From contig CM017562.1 in the NCBI GenBank assembly GCA_007844125.1, positions 58,783,029 to 58,847,028 of the forward strand: a stretch of DNA of 64,000 nt, given 5' to 3'. Below, piece after piece: positions 25,241 through 39,200 of the stretch. The notes below the pieces were generated by a model. That model saw only the letters and a list, made by a program, of their open reading frames with translations. It searched no databases and was not told the origin of the DNA. Source of the DNA: Sinonovacula constricta (Eukaryota; Mollusca; Bivalvia; Cardiida; Solecurtidae). Each line of letters begins with the position of its first letter. Within the stretch, counting starts at the first letter, position 1. The position numbers and the translations under genes were made by a program.

Positions 25241-26763
25241 TGAAGTATTAAAAGTGATTGTTCATGATATGCTACGCGGTGAATGCGTTAACACATAAGC
25301 TTTCTATAAACAACTTCCATACATGACAGATATACTTTTGATGGACAAAGTGCCCAGATTCAACCTTGGTGCACTGTGTTCATTCTCAAGAGAGACTATT
25401 ATTGTCATTTACAACGACGTTGTTTAGTTTTTATTGACCGACATTGATTGATTAGACAAGTCCAACCATATAGATAATGGTTATTAACTATATGTTAAGC
25501 TACAGGATTCATCTTATTAATTAAACTACTAAAATTACAACGAGTACAAACTCACAACATGAACTTGTAAAAAATGTTTGCGAGATGACTCAAATCACAT
25601 TTGCTAAACTTGCAATAGTCCATATAAAAATGAGTGTTTCTTTATCTGCAATGTCACGTGACGCAGTAAACTCAAGGATGCAAGTTATTCCTACGTAATT
25701 CTAGATAGCACCAAAACAATGCTTTGTGTGTACAATGACATATATCTGTTATGGTAAATGTGAGTTTGGGAATTAAAAGCAATAATTATGTTATATTTAA
25801 ATCGAACACCAAGGGCAGCTTAAATGTGTTCTTGTCCGTGAATTATGCAATTAGAAGCTCTGTTATACGATATAGGACGAACACTCTCAAATACCAATTG
25901 AACGCATCTCACATATCAGTTGAACTTCAGCCATGTGATTTCTAGCTCTTGGAGTCAACTTACTGAATAAAAATATCATCATTTATTGATTGCACTATGG
26001 TCCAGACGTATTATAGAAATACAAGTATTTTTGAATTTAACGACAAACCGACACTTCATGAATATAAAATGAATTATATTATTTGTTCATTTTTTTTTCC
26101 AGGTCATACTATGTGTACATTTGTAAAATCAATTAACATGTACGTCATTCTATTGTTAAATACTTTGATGATTTTAGAAAGTGTCCATATTTAATTGATC
26201 CATTAACACCAGTCATAAAATAGTCTAATGTTTATCACAACTATATCCGGAGTTGTTCAATGAAGGTATAACGGCGTTGTATAAATATTTAAATATTTTT
26301 AAATTATAACAAAAGATTACATTATCAAAGAAGCGCAGAATCCATTTTGCTTCAAAATATCACAACGCTTTTTTTATTCGACAAGATGTCAGAGTGCCCT
26401 TTTTATTTTTGTTATCATTACAACATTTATGATTATTGCGGTAAAAGTCTGCATTTTATCATGTCTATTACTAGTAGTAGTGATAGTAGTGTTATTATTA
26501 TCATACTTATATTGTATTTTCGGGATTCTCTCATTTTTTAAATTTTTTTTTTATTAATATCCAACCATGTGCTTGCATTCCAAAAAACATGTGTGAATTA
26601 TTATGGTAAAAATCTGCGTTTTTACAATGTCCATTACGATGATGTGTTGCTAAGATATCTAAATGTTCATTAGTTTTATCTCATATTTTCTGTTACCATT
26701 TATGCATATCATTGTAAGTTTACATGTTATTACAATAAGTACTACTACAATAAGTACTGAAAC

Positions 26764-26845
<82 letters not shown>

Positions 26846-28356
26846 AATATTATTGTTATATGAATATTATTATTCTTATGTTTGTTATTATATTTTGGTT
26901 TATTTACGATAGTTTCAACAATGTTTACGTTCATAACCAAACATGTGTCTGTTTGTATTTATTATGTGATTGAGCCTTCATACTTAATTCTTACTTTTCC
27001 TTTCGGTAAGAATTATAAATATGATTGTTTTGTAGTTGCTGATGATGTTTACGGCAAATAGCAATAAAATGGACCGGAGCTTTAATCACTTTTGTAATTA
27101 TGTCTTTACTTACAGTGTATATAGCTTTTCGTTATAATATGTTGCTTACTATTTTGTACATATAAAATTCTCTTCGTATTTGGAGGAATCAAAGATCAAA
27201 GATAAAAGTAAAGACAAATGACAAGTTTAAATTCATTGAATGTGACCGAAAATGAAACTTAACTGCAGCCAGTTTAATGCAGGATTAAAAGCAGTAGGCC
27301 CCTATCGTGTATCTTATGTACTCACATTTTATATTCATCCTTATCGCAAATATGCAGGCACTGTTGTATGAGCTATATGTAGTATCAGTGTCACATTCAG
27401 CATTTCTAAGCAATCAAGGAAAGAAACTTATGCATAACTAAAGACAGTTCGTGGTTATTCTGCTCGCCCGGAGACTTTAGTTCAGTAGGATAAATATCAG
27501 AAATTTGAATTGTCATCTTTTTCATTTAACTTTCCGCCTTAGCCACGATTTAAGCTTAGTTTTTAATAGTAACGATTTCAATCAATCGTAAAAAGTTGTA
27601 CAAACTTAGGGAAGTTCGGTTCATTTTATCAACTACATGCATTCTCGTATATAATGTAATTCCCACATATCTGCCTAAATATTTCGATGACGAATGTATC
27701 TATATTGAATTTAGTATAGTTAAACCTAATAACGGTTGTAAGACCGTGAATTTATCTTTAAAGATGAACGATGCATTAACGCTTAAACGTTAAATTGCCA
27801 TATTTAAAATAAAGCAATTAATTGAATAAGTACATATTAAACCTGAAAATACTTGTTTATGGAAAAATAATATTTTTATTTATTTATTTGTTGAAACAGA
27901 CAGAGTTGAACACAAGAAAGGTGTAAAATTTATTTCAAAAATTGTTATTTGAAATATAACAAAGTCATGGTAAAATAAATTTTCTATGATTACATATACT
28001 ATTTGAAAGAACTTACTGGACGATATAATCCGAGATCAGTGTTATTGTTTGTTTCTGTTTACGCAAACGTGGCATTTATCACTGCACACATGTTCTTGTA
28101 TTTCATTAGATGTACCTTTAATAAACATGTTTAAGAGTAGAGCATGCATTATTAATTCCTTACAAAAATAAGTACTTCATAATTGTGAAATTCCATTCGA
28201 CCACTGCTGTGTTGTTAGTTCGCATTGTTGATATTATTGGTGGTGGTGCTTCTAATATACCTTACCACATGCCCCATTATTATGTGTAATGTATTAAATA
28301 ATGCTGAAAAATGCTGAAAAGAGAAATATTAAGTCACAACTGACGTACTGCAGTTG
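25241..28356. other. Intergenic AT-rich DNA downstream of the GPCR gene
   Basis: No gene recognised. It holds the ATT microsatellite listed separately and a weak duplication (about 26425-26470 and 26600-26640; TATTGCGGTAAAAGTCTGC versus TATTATGGTAAAAATCTGC). T-rich stretches with TTTATT at about 27885-27895 could supply the poly(A) signal of the minus-strand GPCR gene, but I cannot fix the transcript end. Confidence 0.5.
26763..26845 (+). repeat. ATT trinucleotide microsatellite
   Basis: An uninterrupted (ATT)n run of about 27 units. It creates spurious poly-isoleucine frames on both strands. Confidence 0.95.
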
Positions 28357-31300
28357 TTATAGTCGTGCTGCCCGAGGCGATTGAGAGAATTGATAGTGTT
28401 TAGTAGCCTGTAGACGGGCGCATTGCTGTTGTGACGTCCGGGAAGATATGCAGCGGTCCTCGGATGACTCCGGTACACGCTTACAATGTACTTTCTTGGC
28501 GGACTTAACATGTCTTGAACTGATATTTTGTGAATTATTTGCTGAGTTTTTATTTCTTGGCAGGAGCGACATATTTATGTCAATGGTGCCGCATGATTTG
28601 CATGATCTAGAACCGCTTGGTTGATGACAGCGGTTTATAAAGTTCACACGATAAACGTAATGTTCGGGTTCATCGTTCACCTTTGCTACATCTGGTAGGT
28701 CATCATTTCTTTTGTCTTTTTGAGAACAAATACTTCGCAACGAAACATGTTCTGCACGGACTAGGTTTTGTCGAGCATTATCTAGTTCTAGCATTCGATG
28801 GTGTTCTGCCATCCCGGCGTGAGCATTATTGCTGTATTTAGGGGTACGGCTATTGGTTAATGGCTTCCAGATCCGGTTGGCGTACCTGCTGATGCGCGCG
28901 CAGACTGACCTCCTAAGAAGGATGTACAGCCATGGATCTAGGGTTTGGTTGAGGCTTGCAAGACGAATGGCAAGCAGGTCCATCATTTGGTTGGTCTTCC
29001 CCGTTGCTGTTGTCAGGATAATCTGTATCTGAAAATGTCAATTCTAGCTCAGACTAATAATAAAACAAAGAATATTACCGTCTCTTTTTTAAAATCCGGT
29101 AAACTGGTGTGCATATAAATTTTTTACTTTTATATTTTGTATTTTAACATCACTAACATGATGTTTGCGTTATCTTAACGTATCCGTGTACATGTCGATT
29201 GACGTGAAAAGAAAAAGAAACTAGAGATAGCAAAGGTTACAAATCAGTAACCTAGTCAGACGTTTGACCAGTTTACTGCAAGAATGTTAACACTATGTCC
29301 CGGTACTACGAATAAGATACTATTATACGTCCCCTTACTTTTTATGGGTATTCAATTTGCCTACAGTTTTGCAAAACTATATTTAAGATTTACCACGCCT
29401 CGGTCATACGGTCCCCTAAAGGAAACATGGGTGCTTAATGTTAGTTGCCTCACGTTAATAGGATAATGTTTACCTTTTTGTCTTCAGGAAGTAAGCGGTT
29501 TCATCGCCCCGAAAACAATGATTATACAACCCAGTCAATCCTTCTGTCGACTGTCTGTAAAAGGTGCTTATTGAAGGTTTACATATGGTACACGTTGTTT
29601 TTTTATTTGATCTGTGATTGTTTCTACATTGTCAGGACAAAAACAGTGTATTGAGTGAAATAAGAAACGTGAAACAGATTGTAAGAGCTTATCCATGTTT
29701 CAAAGGCAGTCATATTTCATATTCGTCCTACTTACAGAAAACCATTTAAAAGGGCATTAATTCATTTAGTCCGTAATATATGGAAAGCTGAAATATACCT
29801 AGGTAAACAAATATATTGGTGTCATCTTTTCTAGATGCTTGAAGAACCTCAATTTGCTCAAATCCAATTGCAAATAGTAATTAAATATGAAGTAGTTATT
29901 GTAAAGGAAATGACCCTGATATTTTCATTCATATAAAATGCATATGTACTTATCATATAGTATGTCCATATAAAAGGCTAAATGTATATCCACTAGACTC
30001 GAACAGATATACTGAAGGTCATTAATTTGTATCTCGATATGATTATTGTTTAGCTACTGGAAGAACTTGAAGTGACTATGCATGGTTCACACAAATAGAA
30101 AGTAATAATTAGCGGTTTTCAAGTCATTAAGTATTGGCGTAGACGCTTTGACGTATACGTCATGATGTCAACATTTATTTTCATATTTTGACAATAGTTT
30201 TGTTTGGGAAATAATTTTGTAAGTTGAATTAGCATTCAGTTTTTGGTTTTGAGCAACTTATAAAGAGTGTTGATCCTTTGCTAACCTATCTGACAATCGT
30301 TTTGTTAAACATTTATAAAAAAGAAAAATATAAATTTTAATTTTTCATTGCTACAATTTTCAAAGTCTTCGCTCTATGTAATTGTTCTTATCGACGGTGT
30401 GTAATGTGCAAAACATGGGCATTGTTCAGTCTTTGTTTACATCCTGTTTCTGCCTAATTGGTTACAGTGTTCTATACAAACGTTACATGTCTTATATAAA
30501 CATTCACCGTCACTTTTCATATTCTCCTAAATTGAGACTGGTTTCCTAGTAAAGTTGAGTTATAAATCTTATTTTAAATAGTTTTCTTCTTTTACAGTTC
30601 GTGACAGTGAATTTGTATGTTGTACTGTTGACGTACGTTGCCAATGTTAAATTATGTTTTAGATATCAAGGTTGTCGTTTGATTTTTATGAACGGTGGCG
30701 TTTTATTGTTTTCGTTGTTGGGGTCTGTGAAAAGGATTAGTATAGATGACGCCTTTAAATGAACCAAAAATTTCAGTAATTTGGGATTCAACGTAAAAAC
30801 TTCTCGGATATTCTAGGATTTCATCTTGGGGTTTTGCTTAAAACCGCGTTCCATTGACAGTTATGCTTTATTAATTCCAGTATTGATCAAATGTATGGAA
30901 ATTGTTTTTTTCTGACGGTGAGTTCGTCTAATGTTTTATAATGTTTTATTTTTGGACGGTTTACAGATACGTCTTGGTAATGTGTATAGCATACTAGTTT
31001 TGTGTTTTTAGAATGGCATGAATTCTAAATTTTGTCTTGAGTGTGTTTCTTTGAAGTGTATGTCGGTGTGAATATTTTCATTGTCTTTGGATATAAGTAT
31101 ATCAGGAATGACAACTTAGATTTTTGTCAGAAGTAAATTTGATGTCTTGGTGTAAATAAAGTATTAGGATTCCAGGTTTTCTATACTTTTGTCCAGAAAA
31201 TAAAAGTCTTCTAAATTCATACGAAAATTTGACAAGTTAATGTGAGTATTGCAACATATATTAAAATTTGAAAAAGTAAACGACTTGGGTATTTATCTGC

Positions 31301-34300
31301 TTGTTTCATGCAAAAATGACAGAAATACAGAGACTATACATTATATTAATAAAGAGTGAAGCCAACAGTTACCACCTTGGTACGGTTAGTCTTTACAGTC
31401 TCTAACTTAAGTATCTTTTCTATATCAGTCAGTCCGTCAGCTAGCTGTCGTTAACTCCTCACCACCATTTGCTCTTTTTTCATACTAACCAAAATGTTAG
31501 GGTGTCTAGAACAAGAATCGCCAATGTAATAAAAATAAACTCATTTGAGCTGTATGGTTTCCATGTCCTTCATACAATGTCGGTAGGATGGTATGATTTG
31601 AAAAATGCTTCTTTTACAAAATTGGTGAAGAAGTATAAAACTGGTACTAAATTAAAGCTTAAAGACTTACCGTGCCAGTTATGCTAATTAGCACTAATAA
31701 ATATTTGTCAATTCATATGAGAATAAAAAAGACTTTAATTTTGAAAACTTGATTAGTTTCTTTTTTATTTTAAAGCAAAATTCAAACAAACTTAGCAGTA
31801 TTAAAAGTTATGCGCGTACCCCGTTACATGTGGTATCCGATAGTTTGCCTGTATCAAATAACACTATCGAACCACTTCTTTGGTGAAATGAGGGCATTTT
31901 ATTTTATAAACCCACACTTAAATCTTAATAAATACGATTTTGAACACTAACTGGATTGATAGACAGAACTAATTGCGAAAAAACAACAACAACATACACA
32001 CATACTCTGAATGTGTATTCTTTAAACTGTATAAAAAGGTTAATAGTGATCTCTGCTAAAATAGATATCGACGTCAGAGCGGATTTCCCGGATGACCATA
32101 TAAGGTAATCTCAAAAGTAAGTGGTCACGTGGTTTTCTAAGTTTAAAAGTAACTGCCTCTGCAGCGGGGCTCAGATTGGAAATGTCTGTTTGCAATGACG
32201 AGTGGTGATTTATGCTTGACTGTTCACACAGATCTAGGACATCATTGAACAGCATTTTGAATGATCTTCCCAGTCAACAATGACCGATCTGGTTATTTAA
32301 TATAAGACATTTTAGTCCAAACTGTCGGACACCACCTTTTAAGTCTAACACACGGTGTTCTAAGTTTCATATGAATTGGTCCACTTTCTGATTTATTTAT
32401 TTTTTTTATTTTAATTTCAGAGACCAATCTATAACCCCAGTTTAATTTCACCACTTTTCAAAAGTTAAGGGCAATTTTCTAAACATATCCTCATACCGAA
32501 ATGTCATGGAAAATATTGTTTTTCCTATAGCGCTAATGAGTTTATTTTTGACTACATTGGTGAGATTTGTTCAGTTAAACACCCTTATGAACATTATGGT
32601 ACTTATAAAAATATAAAGTCATGATAAGGTAGGTCAGTAACGATAAGTAGCTGCCGGAATATGAGGTTTGTATAAAAATTCTTTGTTTAAGAAGTGTTTT
32701 GTATGTAAAATGTTTTTTCGAGGCAAGCAAGATGTAAAGATGGGTATGTTTGTAGAACTTTTGTTCCCATTGCTTTGACTTTATTTGTGTATAATGTTTA
32801 TAATTGTTTTTATTGCTTTTAGAATCAGTATTTTATTAAATTGTTAGTGAATAAGATTGACTGTTTTATAGCCAATACACAAGTGTAAAGAATTGTTTGA
32901 TAATTTCCCAATGAAGGAATCAATATCAAGTTTGAAAAATACATTTGTATACTATGATTTGGTAACTCTTGGAAAAATGTAAACAGAGTTGAGCAAGTAT
33001 AGAGCTGCACCGCTAATTAAAAGTATTAAATAAATGCCTAAACTGTTTTGAAACTGGGGTCTCTGGGTCAAGTGGTAGAGCGTCGGCTCTATCGGTATTT
33101 TGTATATGGCAAGATCAACCAAAGTACGATAGAAAACATTTTAGCAACTGTGAAATAAATCGTATGGCACTCAAGCGCTCAGTTATTTTTCAATAAAGCA
33201 CACTTAGCTCGAAAAAGGGGGAACTCGGTCTTTAAACAAGTTATTTATTGTAAACAATTTATAACAAACTTTGGACAGTTTGAATCAAAACAATCAAGTA
33301 ACTGTCTGGTTGGTTTGTCTTATGCTAACATTTGTTTCCAAACGATCCTCATTAGTAAAAAAAGTGTTCCTAACAATGATATGTCATCATGTTTGGAGTT
33401 ATTTCTAAAAAGTGACCCTTTTATTCCACTTTTAGATTAAATATATCCATAAAATAAAAACCAGATGGTGAATATTGTTAGAATTTTACATACACATGTT
33501 CTTTGAGGCATATAACACATAAGTTTTGTTAATTTTCCTATTCTTGATACATGTACTGACCATTACTTTTGCCTTAGCTTAAATTTACGACAATCGTAAA
33601 ACATATTTTCACTTAACTTGATTTGACCGACATCAGTAGTATATTTTAAACCAATGATAATCTTGCTTCTCAGTCCATTGGGAGATACTTTGTCACTGAA
33701 TGGTGTTTTATATACAACGTACTTACCATTAATGGCGCCCAGCACAGGACATTTACCGTCGTGATGGAGCACAACAATACAATCATCTGTGTTTCCAGAC
33801 TAACCTTGGCCTTCCGGGAGATGGTGGGCAATTGTTTCCTTGGCGACGACCAGCCGTCATGGCGGCCGGCACACATCCGTTTAGTTATCAACGTCACGAT
33901 GACAAAGCCATTGCAGATAATCATAATTGCAATAAGAAGTATGTTTACTGACGCGAATATGTAAGCATAAATATTATGAACAACTGATTTAGAATGAAAA
34001 TCCAGAAAGCACCATGTTCCTGGATATTCAAGTTCAAAAGCCCCGAATCCGAGGAATGGAAACGTTCCGTAAATCAAAACGCAAATCCAGATAGAGAAAA
34101 TAACGTAACGGGCTGTGGATTTACGGTACTTTATCGTGTAACAAAATACAAATTTAATAGCCATGAATCTCTCGATAGCCATTGCACAGAGAATAAGTGG
34201 GGTAACAAGCGCGAAACACGTCATAACGAATCCATGGAAGACACAATGAACGTCGCCTCCGAGCCATTCACGCTGGTTCATGTACGTTAACAACACGGAT

Positions 34301-34530
34301 GGGGTAGTTATAAGTATACCTGCCAGATCTGTCCATGCCAGACCTCGTACGAGCGTGTAGAATTTGGCAGTGATAATGTTTGTGTTCTTCCGGTGGAGCG
34401 TCACGATGGCCAATATGTTTCCAAGGACGCCCAAGCCGAAGAATAGCATGGGCGATAGAATGGTCGCCCCTTGGTCTCCGCTGATGGCGACAGTCCTATT
34501 GTAGGCGTCTGTGAGATTCATGATTGTCAT
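28357..34530 (-). CDS. Prostaglandin E receptor-like GPCR (EP4/EP2-type), two coding exons
   Basis: Exon 1 is 34530-33727 and exon 2 is 29028-28357. They join in phase 0 (ATG|GTAAGT donor, TTTTCAG acceptor) to give 491 residues, close to vertebrate EP4. The start ATG has an in-frame TGA two codons upstream. Seen: N-glycosylation sites N5 and N11, TM1 at about 24-47 with GN, Cys96 paired with Cys174, ERF at 120-122 in place of E/DRY, and the prostanoid-specific ECL2 motif PGTWCF (170-175). TM6 ends at CWAPLM where the intron falls, and TM7 has IRLASLNQTLDPWLY, with Arg290 at the position that contacts the prostaglandin carboxylate. The tail is about 185 residues, Ser/Arg/Asn-rich. Known for the family: Gs-type coupling at the plasma membrane and a conserved intron at the end of TM6. 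Ligand and subtype are inference. Confidence 0.88.
31828..32338 (+). mobile_element. TTAA-type MITE, copy A, in the GPCR intron
   Basis: The left end reads TTAC-ATGTGGTATCCGATAG (from 31824), a degraded version of the family end. The right end is AAACTGTCGGACACCACCTT followed by TTAA at 32339-32342. The ends are inverted repeats of each other. The interior shares CGTCAGAGC, TCACGTGGTTTTCTAAG, GGGCTCAGATTGGAAAT, TTTGCAATGACGAGTGG, TTATGCTTGA and TTCACACAGATCTAGG with copies B and C. It is non-coding and about 0.5 kb. Confidence 0.82.
32500..32670 (+). repeat. Dispersed repeat family A, copy 2, in the GPCR intron
   Basis: This matches 16520-16745 in the same order and orientation (TGTCATGGAAAATATTG, TAGCGCTAATGAG, GTTTATTTTTGACTACATTG, ACACCCTTATGA, TGGTACTTATAA, GTAGCTGCCGGAATATGAG). 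It lies just beyond MITE copy A. Confidence 0.6.
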
Positions 34531-36237
34531 GAATCAGCCTGAAGTTATGAAGTATACCGATGTATGTAATCAGTATATTGACACATATTCAAGTATGTAC
34601 TGGTACATTTACCCAACACATGTATTTAGCAAACTGTAATATTATTAGGTTTAAGTCAAAACTGATCTCGGTAAAACACGAATGAATTGCTGACTTTTAT
34701 TAAATGAGTTATAAGTTAGAACAGAAAAAAGTATTATACGGTATTGTTTTGGCTGTTGAAACCACCGCATATTGTTTTCGTCATATTCAAGACGGAAATC
34801 TATATGTCTCTTTTGTTTGGCCTTCAAACCGTTGATGTTGTCCTAGTGTAGAAATGTATACTTCAGTTACTTATTTTAACATTTTCCTTCTCAATTTACG
34901 TACGTTAACTTCAACGTGACAAGGAGCTGTATTTACAAGGAAGTTTTAGAATATGTAAATAATACTCTCATTGATGCAAAAGTTTCACGATTATTCAAAA
35001 ATAAAAACATGGAACATGTACAAGTGAAGAGAAGTGGTTGATATTATTTCAACAACTAAAGTTAATTAATGTACTAGATTGCTGTTAACTAATATCATAA
35101 ACGTCTTATCTTGTCTGACAAATAGTGAATAGAATATAAATGAAGGAAAAATGCTGATATCAATACTAAAAAACTAAATGTAATAGACTGCAAGGCAAAC
35201 TAGTGAAGAGTGTCACCTTTTCTTACCTGCAAAGATGTCAGTTATCGCTATCAAGTATCTTTGTCAGTTATCGTTATCAGTTCTCGTTGTCTTACAGATA
35301 TTTCCTGGAACAAAATATCTCCTCACTCTAAGGAAACAATCTATAATAGTATATTCTGCTCCAACTGGTGGCGATGTCGGATGCTTTGCGTCACGGGAGA
35401 GACAGTAGTTACAGCTGGCCTTCTCACCACTCGTATCGGAATAAACTCATTCATGATACCCAGTCAATAGGTCATGTGGTCAATAGATGTGGAAATACAA
35501 CACCCACAGGCTTAGATTGTCATTGTTAGCAATAGCAATAGCGTCACGTCACGTGGTCAATAAAGCAAAATGCTATCCGAGTCTTTTGCTTAGAATTAAA
35601 GGTTCATTTATTGGATTTATCGTCTAACCAACAGTATTTCAAATATTTGGCGATTGTGTCCTCTTGAAGCAGATATAGTGCTGCCTTTACTGTGTAGAGC
35701 ATGGCGTGAACACCTGGCATGACCACATCCAATCACATTATCCTGACGAAGAGCCGACCAGTCGTGGCATTACGCTAATATTTGCTTAAAGTTAGCAAGG
35801 GAGCTATACAACTACCATATTCAACGATTTTGGTATGTCAAGATCCTGGTTCAACCCACGGACCTCATATCTGGGACCGACGTTCTATCGGTTGAGCTAC
35901 CAGGTCCGGTTATATTTAGAACAAATATTTAAAAAAAACACATTACATTTCTGTTGCCTAAATGTAACAATTTGTTTTGTTTTTCGTGAAAAAAAAACTT
36001 TTCGATTAATAACTGAAACATATGTTAAATATCACCGATAATTCTATTGGCGATAAGCTTTAGAGAGCACAATAAGACATAGATATCTTTTGATTATTTC
36101 CGTGTGTCGCAACATAATCCTCGTGCAAGTTTCAGACTGGAGGAGATTTCCATCATGTTGCCAAATATTGCTGTTATTTTATTTAAGAATTGAATCTCAT
36201 TTTGTTAACGTTCATACTTTATGAACGCTGATCGCAT
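34531..36237. other. 5' flank of the GPCR gene and spacer before the 36-bp array
   Basis: No protein gene seen. The minus-strand GPCR promoter and 5' UTR should lie in the first kilobase or so, but no TATA or Inr could be singled out. A tRNA-like SINE fragment at 35831-35908 is listed separately. Near 35240-35290 there is a short imperfect duplication of TCAGTTATCG. Confidence 0.5.
35831..35908 (-). mobile_element. tRNA-derived SINE head (fragment)
   Basis: On the minus strand the sequence reads GGACCTGGTAGCTCAACC then GATAGAACG, resembling a tRNA 5' half with an A box at 35881-35899. It continues to GGTTGAACC (35848-35856), a B-box-like element, with tRNA-like spacing. Acceptor-stem pairing is imperfect and there is no flanking TSD that I can define. 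I therefore take it as a SINE head or tRNA pseudogene, not a functional tRNA. Confidence 0.45.
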
Positions 36238-39200
36238 GCGTGCAGATCCATGATAGCGGTAAGGTCGGCAACGTGCTACAGATTCATGATAGCGGCAAGG
36301 CCGGCAACATTATGTCGATTCATGATAGAGGCAAGGCCGGCAACATGCCGCAGATCCTTGATAGCGACAAGGCTGGCAATACGCTGTAAATCCATAATAG
36401 TGGCAAGGCCCGCAACATGCTGCAGATAAATGATAGCGGCAAGGCCCGCAACATGCTGCAGATCCATGATAGCGGCAAGGCCGGCAATATGCTGCAGATC
36501 CATGATAGCGGCAAGGCCGGCAATATGCTGCAGATAAATGATAGCGGCAAGGCCCGCAACATGCTGCAGGTAAATGATAGCGGCAAGGCCCGCAACATGC
36601 TGCAGATAAATGATAGCGGCAAGGCCCACAACATGCTGCAGATCCATGATAGCGGCAAGGCCGGCAATATGCTGCAGATAAATGATAGTGGCAAGGCCCG
36701 CAACATGCTGCAGATAAATGATAGCGGCAAGGCCCGCAACATGCTGCAGATAAATGATAGCGGCAAGGCCCGCAACATGCTGCAGATAAATGATAGCGGC
36801 AAGGCCCGCAACATGCTGCAGATCCATGATAGCGGCAAGGCCCGCAACATGCTGCAGATAAATGATAGCGGCAAGGCCCGCAACATGCTGCAGATAAATG
36901 ATAGCGGCAAGGCCCGCAACATGCTGCAGATCCATGATAGCGGCAAGGCCGGCAATATGCTGCAGATAAATGATAGTGGCAAGGCCCGCAACATGCTGCA
37001 GATAAATGATAGCGGCAAGGCCCGCAATATGCTGCAGATAAATGATAGCGGCAAGGCCCGCAACATGCTCCAGATCCATGATAGCGGCAAGGCCCGCAAC
37101 ATGCTGCAGATCCATGATAGCGGCAAGGCCGGCAATATGCTGCAGATCCATGATAGCGGCAAGGCCGGCAATATGCTGCAGATAAATGATAGCGGCAAGG
37201 CCCGCAACATGCTGCAGATAAATGATAGCGGCAAGGCCCGCAACATGCTGCAGATCCATGATAGCGGCAAGGCCGGCAATATGCTGCAGATCCATGATAG
37301 CGGCAAGGCCGGCAATATGCTGCAGATAAATGATAGCGGCAAGGCCGGCAACATGCTGCAGATAAATGATAGCGGCAAGGCCCGCAACATGCTGCAGATA
37401 AATGATAGCGGCAAGGCCCGCAACATGCTGCAGATAAATGATAGCGGCAAGGCCGGCAACATGCTGCAGATAAATGATAGCGGCAAGGCCCGCAACATGC
37501 TGCAGATAAATGATAGCGGCAAGGCCGGCAACATGCTGCAGATGATTGATAACGGCAAGGCCGGCAAGATGCTGTCGATCCATGATAGCGGCAAGGCCGG
37601 CAACATTATGTCGATTCATGATAGAGGCAAGGCCGGCAACATGCCGCAGATCCTTGATAGCGACAAGGCTGGCAATATGCTGTCAATCCATAATAGTGGC
37701 AAGGCCCGCAACATGCTGCAGATAAATGACAGCGGCAAGGCCCGCAACATGCTGCAGATAAATGATAGCGGCAAGGCCCGCAACATGCTGCAGATAAATG
37801 ATACCGGCAAGGCCGGCAACATGCTGCAGATAAATGATAGCGGCAAGGCCCGCAACATGCTGCAGATAAATGATAGCGGCAAGGCCGGCAACATACTGCA
37901 GATGATTGATAGCGGCAAGGCCGGCAATATGCTGCCGATCCATGATAGCGGCAAGGCCGGCAAGATGCTGTCGATCCATGATAGCGGCAAGGCCGGCAAC
38001 ATTCTGTTGATTTATGATAGCGGCAAGGCCGGCAACATGTATCGATCCATGATAGCGGCAAGGTCGGAAAGTGCTACAGATCCATGATAGCGGCAAGGCC
38101 GGCAACATGCTGCAGATGAATGATAGCGGCAAGGCCGGCAACATGTTGTCGATCCATGATAGCGGCAAGGCCGGCAACATGCTGCAGATCCATGATAGCG
38201 GCCAGGCCGGCAAGATGCTGTCGATCCATGATAGCGGCAAGGCCGGAAACATGTTGCAGATCCATAAGAGCGGCAAGGCCGGCAACATTCTGTCGATCCA
38301 TGATAGCGGCAAGGCCAGCAACATGTTGCAGATCCATAAGAGCGTCAAGGCCCGCAACATGCTGTCAATCCATAATAGTGGCAAGGCCCGCAACATGCTG
38401 TCGATCCATGATAGCGGCAAGGCCGGCAGAAGGCTGCAGATTCATGATAGCGGCAAGGCCCGCAACATGCTGCAGATCCATGATAGCGGCAAGGCCGGCA
38501 GCAGGCTGCAGATCCATGATAGCGGCAAGGCCGGCAACATGCTGCAGATCCATGATAGCGGCAAGGCCGGCAAGATGCTGTCGATCCATAATAGTGGCAA
38601 GGCCGGCAACATGCTGAAGATCCATGATAGCGCGAGGCCGGCAACATGCTGCAGGTCCATGATAGTGGCAAGGCCGGCAACATGTTGCAGATCCATAAGA
38701 GCGGCAAGGCCGGCAACATGCTGTCGATCCATGATAGCGGCAAGGCCGGCAATATGTTGCAGATCCATAAGAGCGTCAAGGCCCGCAACATGCTGTCAAT
38801 CCATAATAGTGGCAAGGCCCGCAACATGCTGCAGATCCATGATAGCGGCAAGGTCGCAACATGCTGTCAATCCATAATAGTGGCATGGCCCGCAACATGC
38901 TGTCGATCCATGATAGCGACAAGGCCCGCAACATGTTGCAGATCCATAAGAGCGTCAAGGCCCGCAACATGCTGCAGATCCATAATAGTGGCAAGGCCGG
39001 CAGCAGGCTGCAGATCCATGATAGCGGCAAGGCCGGCAGCAGGCTGCAGATCCATGATAGCGGCAAGGCCGGCAACATGCTGCAGATCCATGATAGCGGC
39101 AAGGCCGGCAACATGCTGCGGATCCATGATAGCGGCAAGGCCGGCAACATGCTGCAGATCCATGATAGCGGCACGGCCGGCAAGATGCTGCAGATCCATG

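Noticed and set aside
26659..26940. Poly-isoleucine frames on both strands
   Set aside because: They are translations of the (ATT)n microsatellite.
33057..33125. tRNA-like start (GGGTCAAGTGGTAGAGCG) as a tRNA gene
   Set aside because: An A-box-like stretch is present but there is no B box or acceptor-stem pairing. At most it is a SINE scrap.
36417..38087. 556-codon frame of 12-residue repeats in the 36-bp array (also several minus-strand frames)
   Set aside because: Same cause: the period is a multiple of three and several frames on both strands are open. Indels past 38030 switch frames, with no sign of selection.
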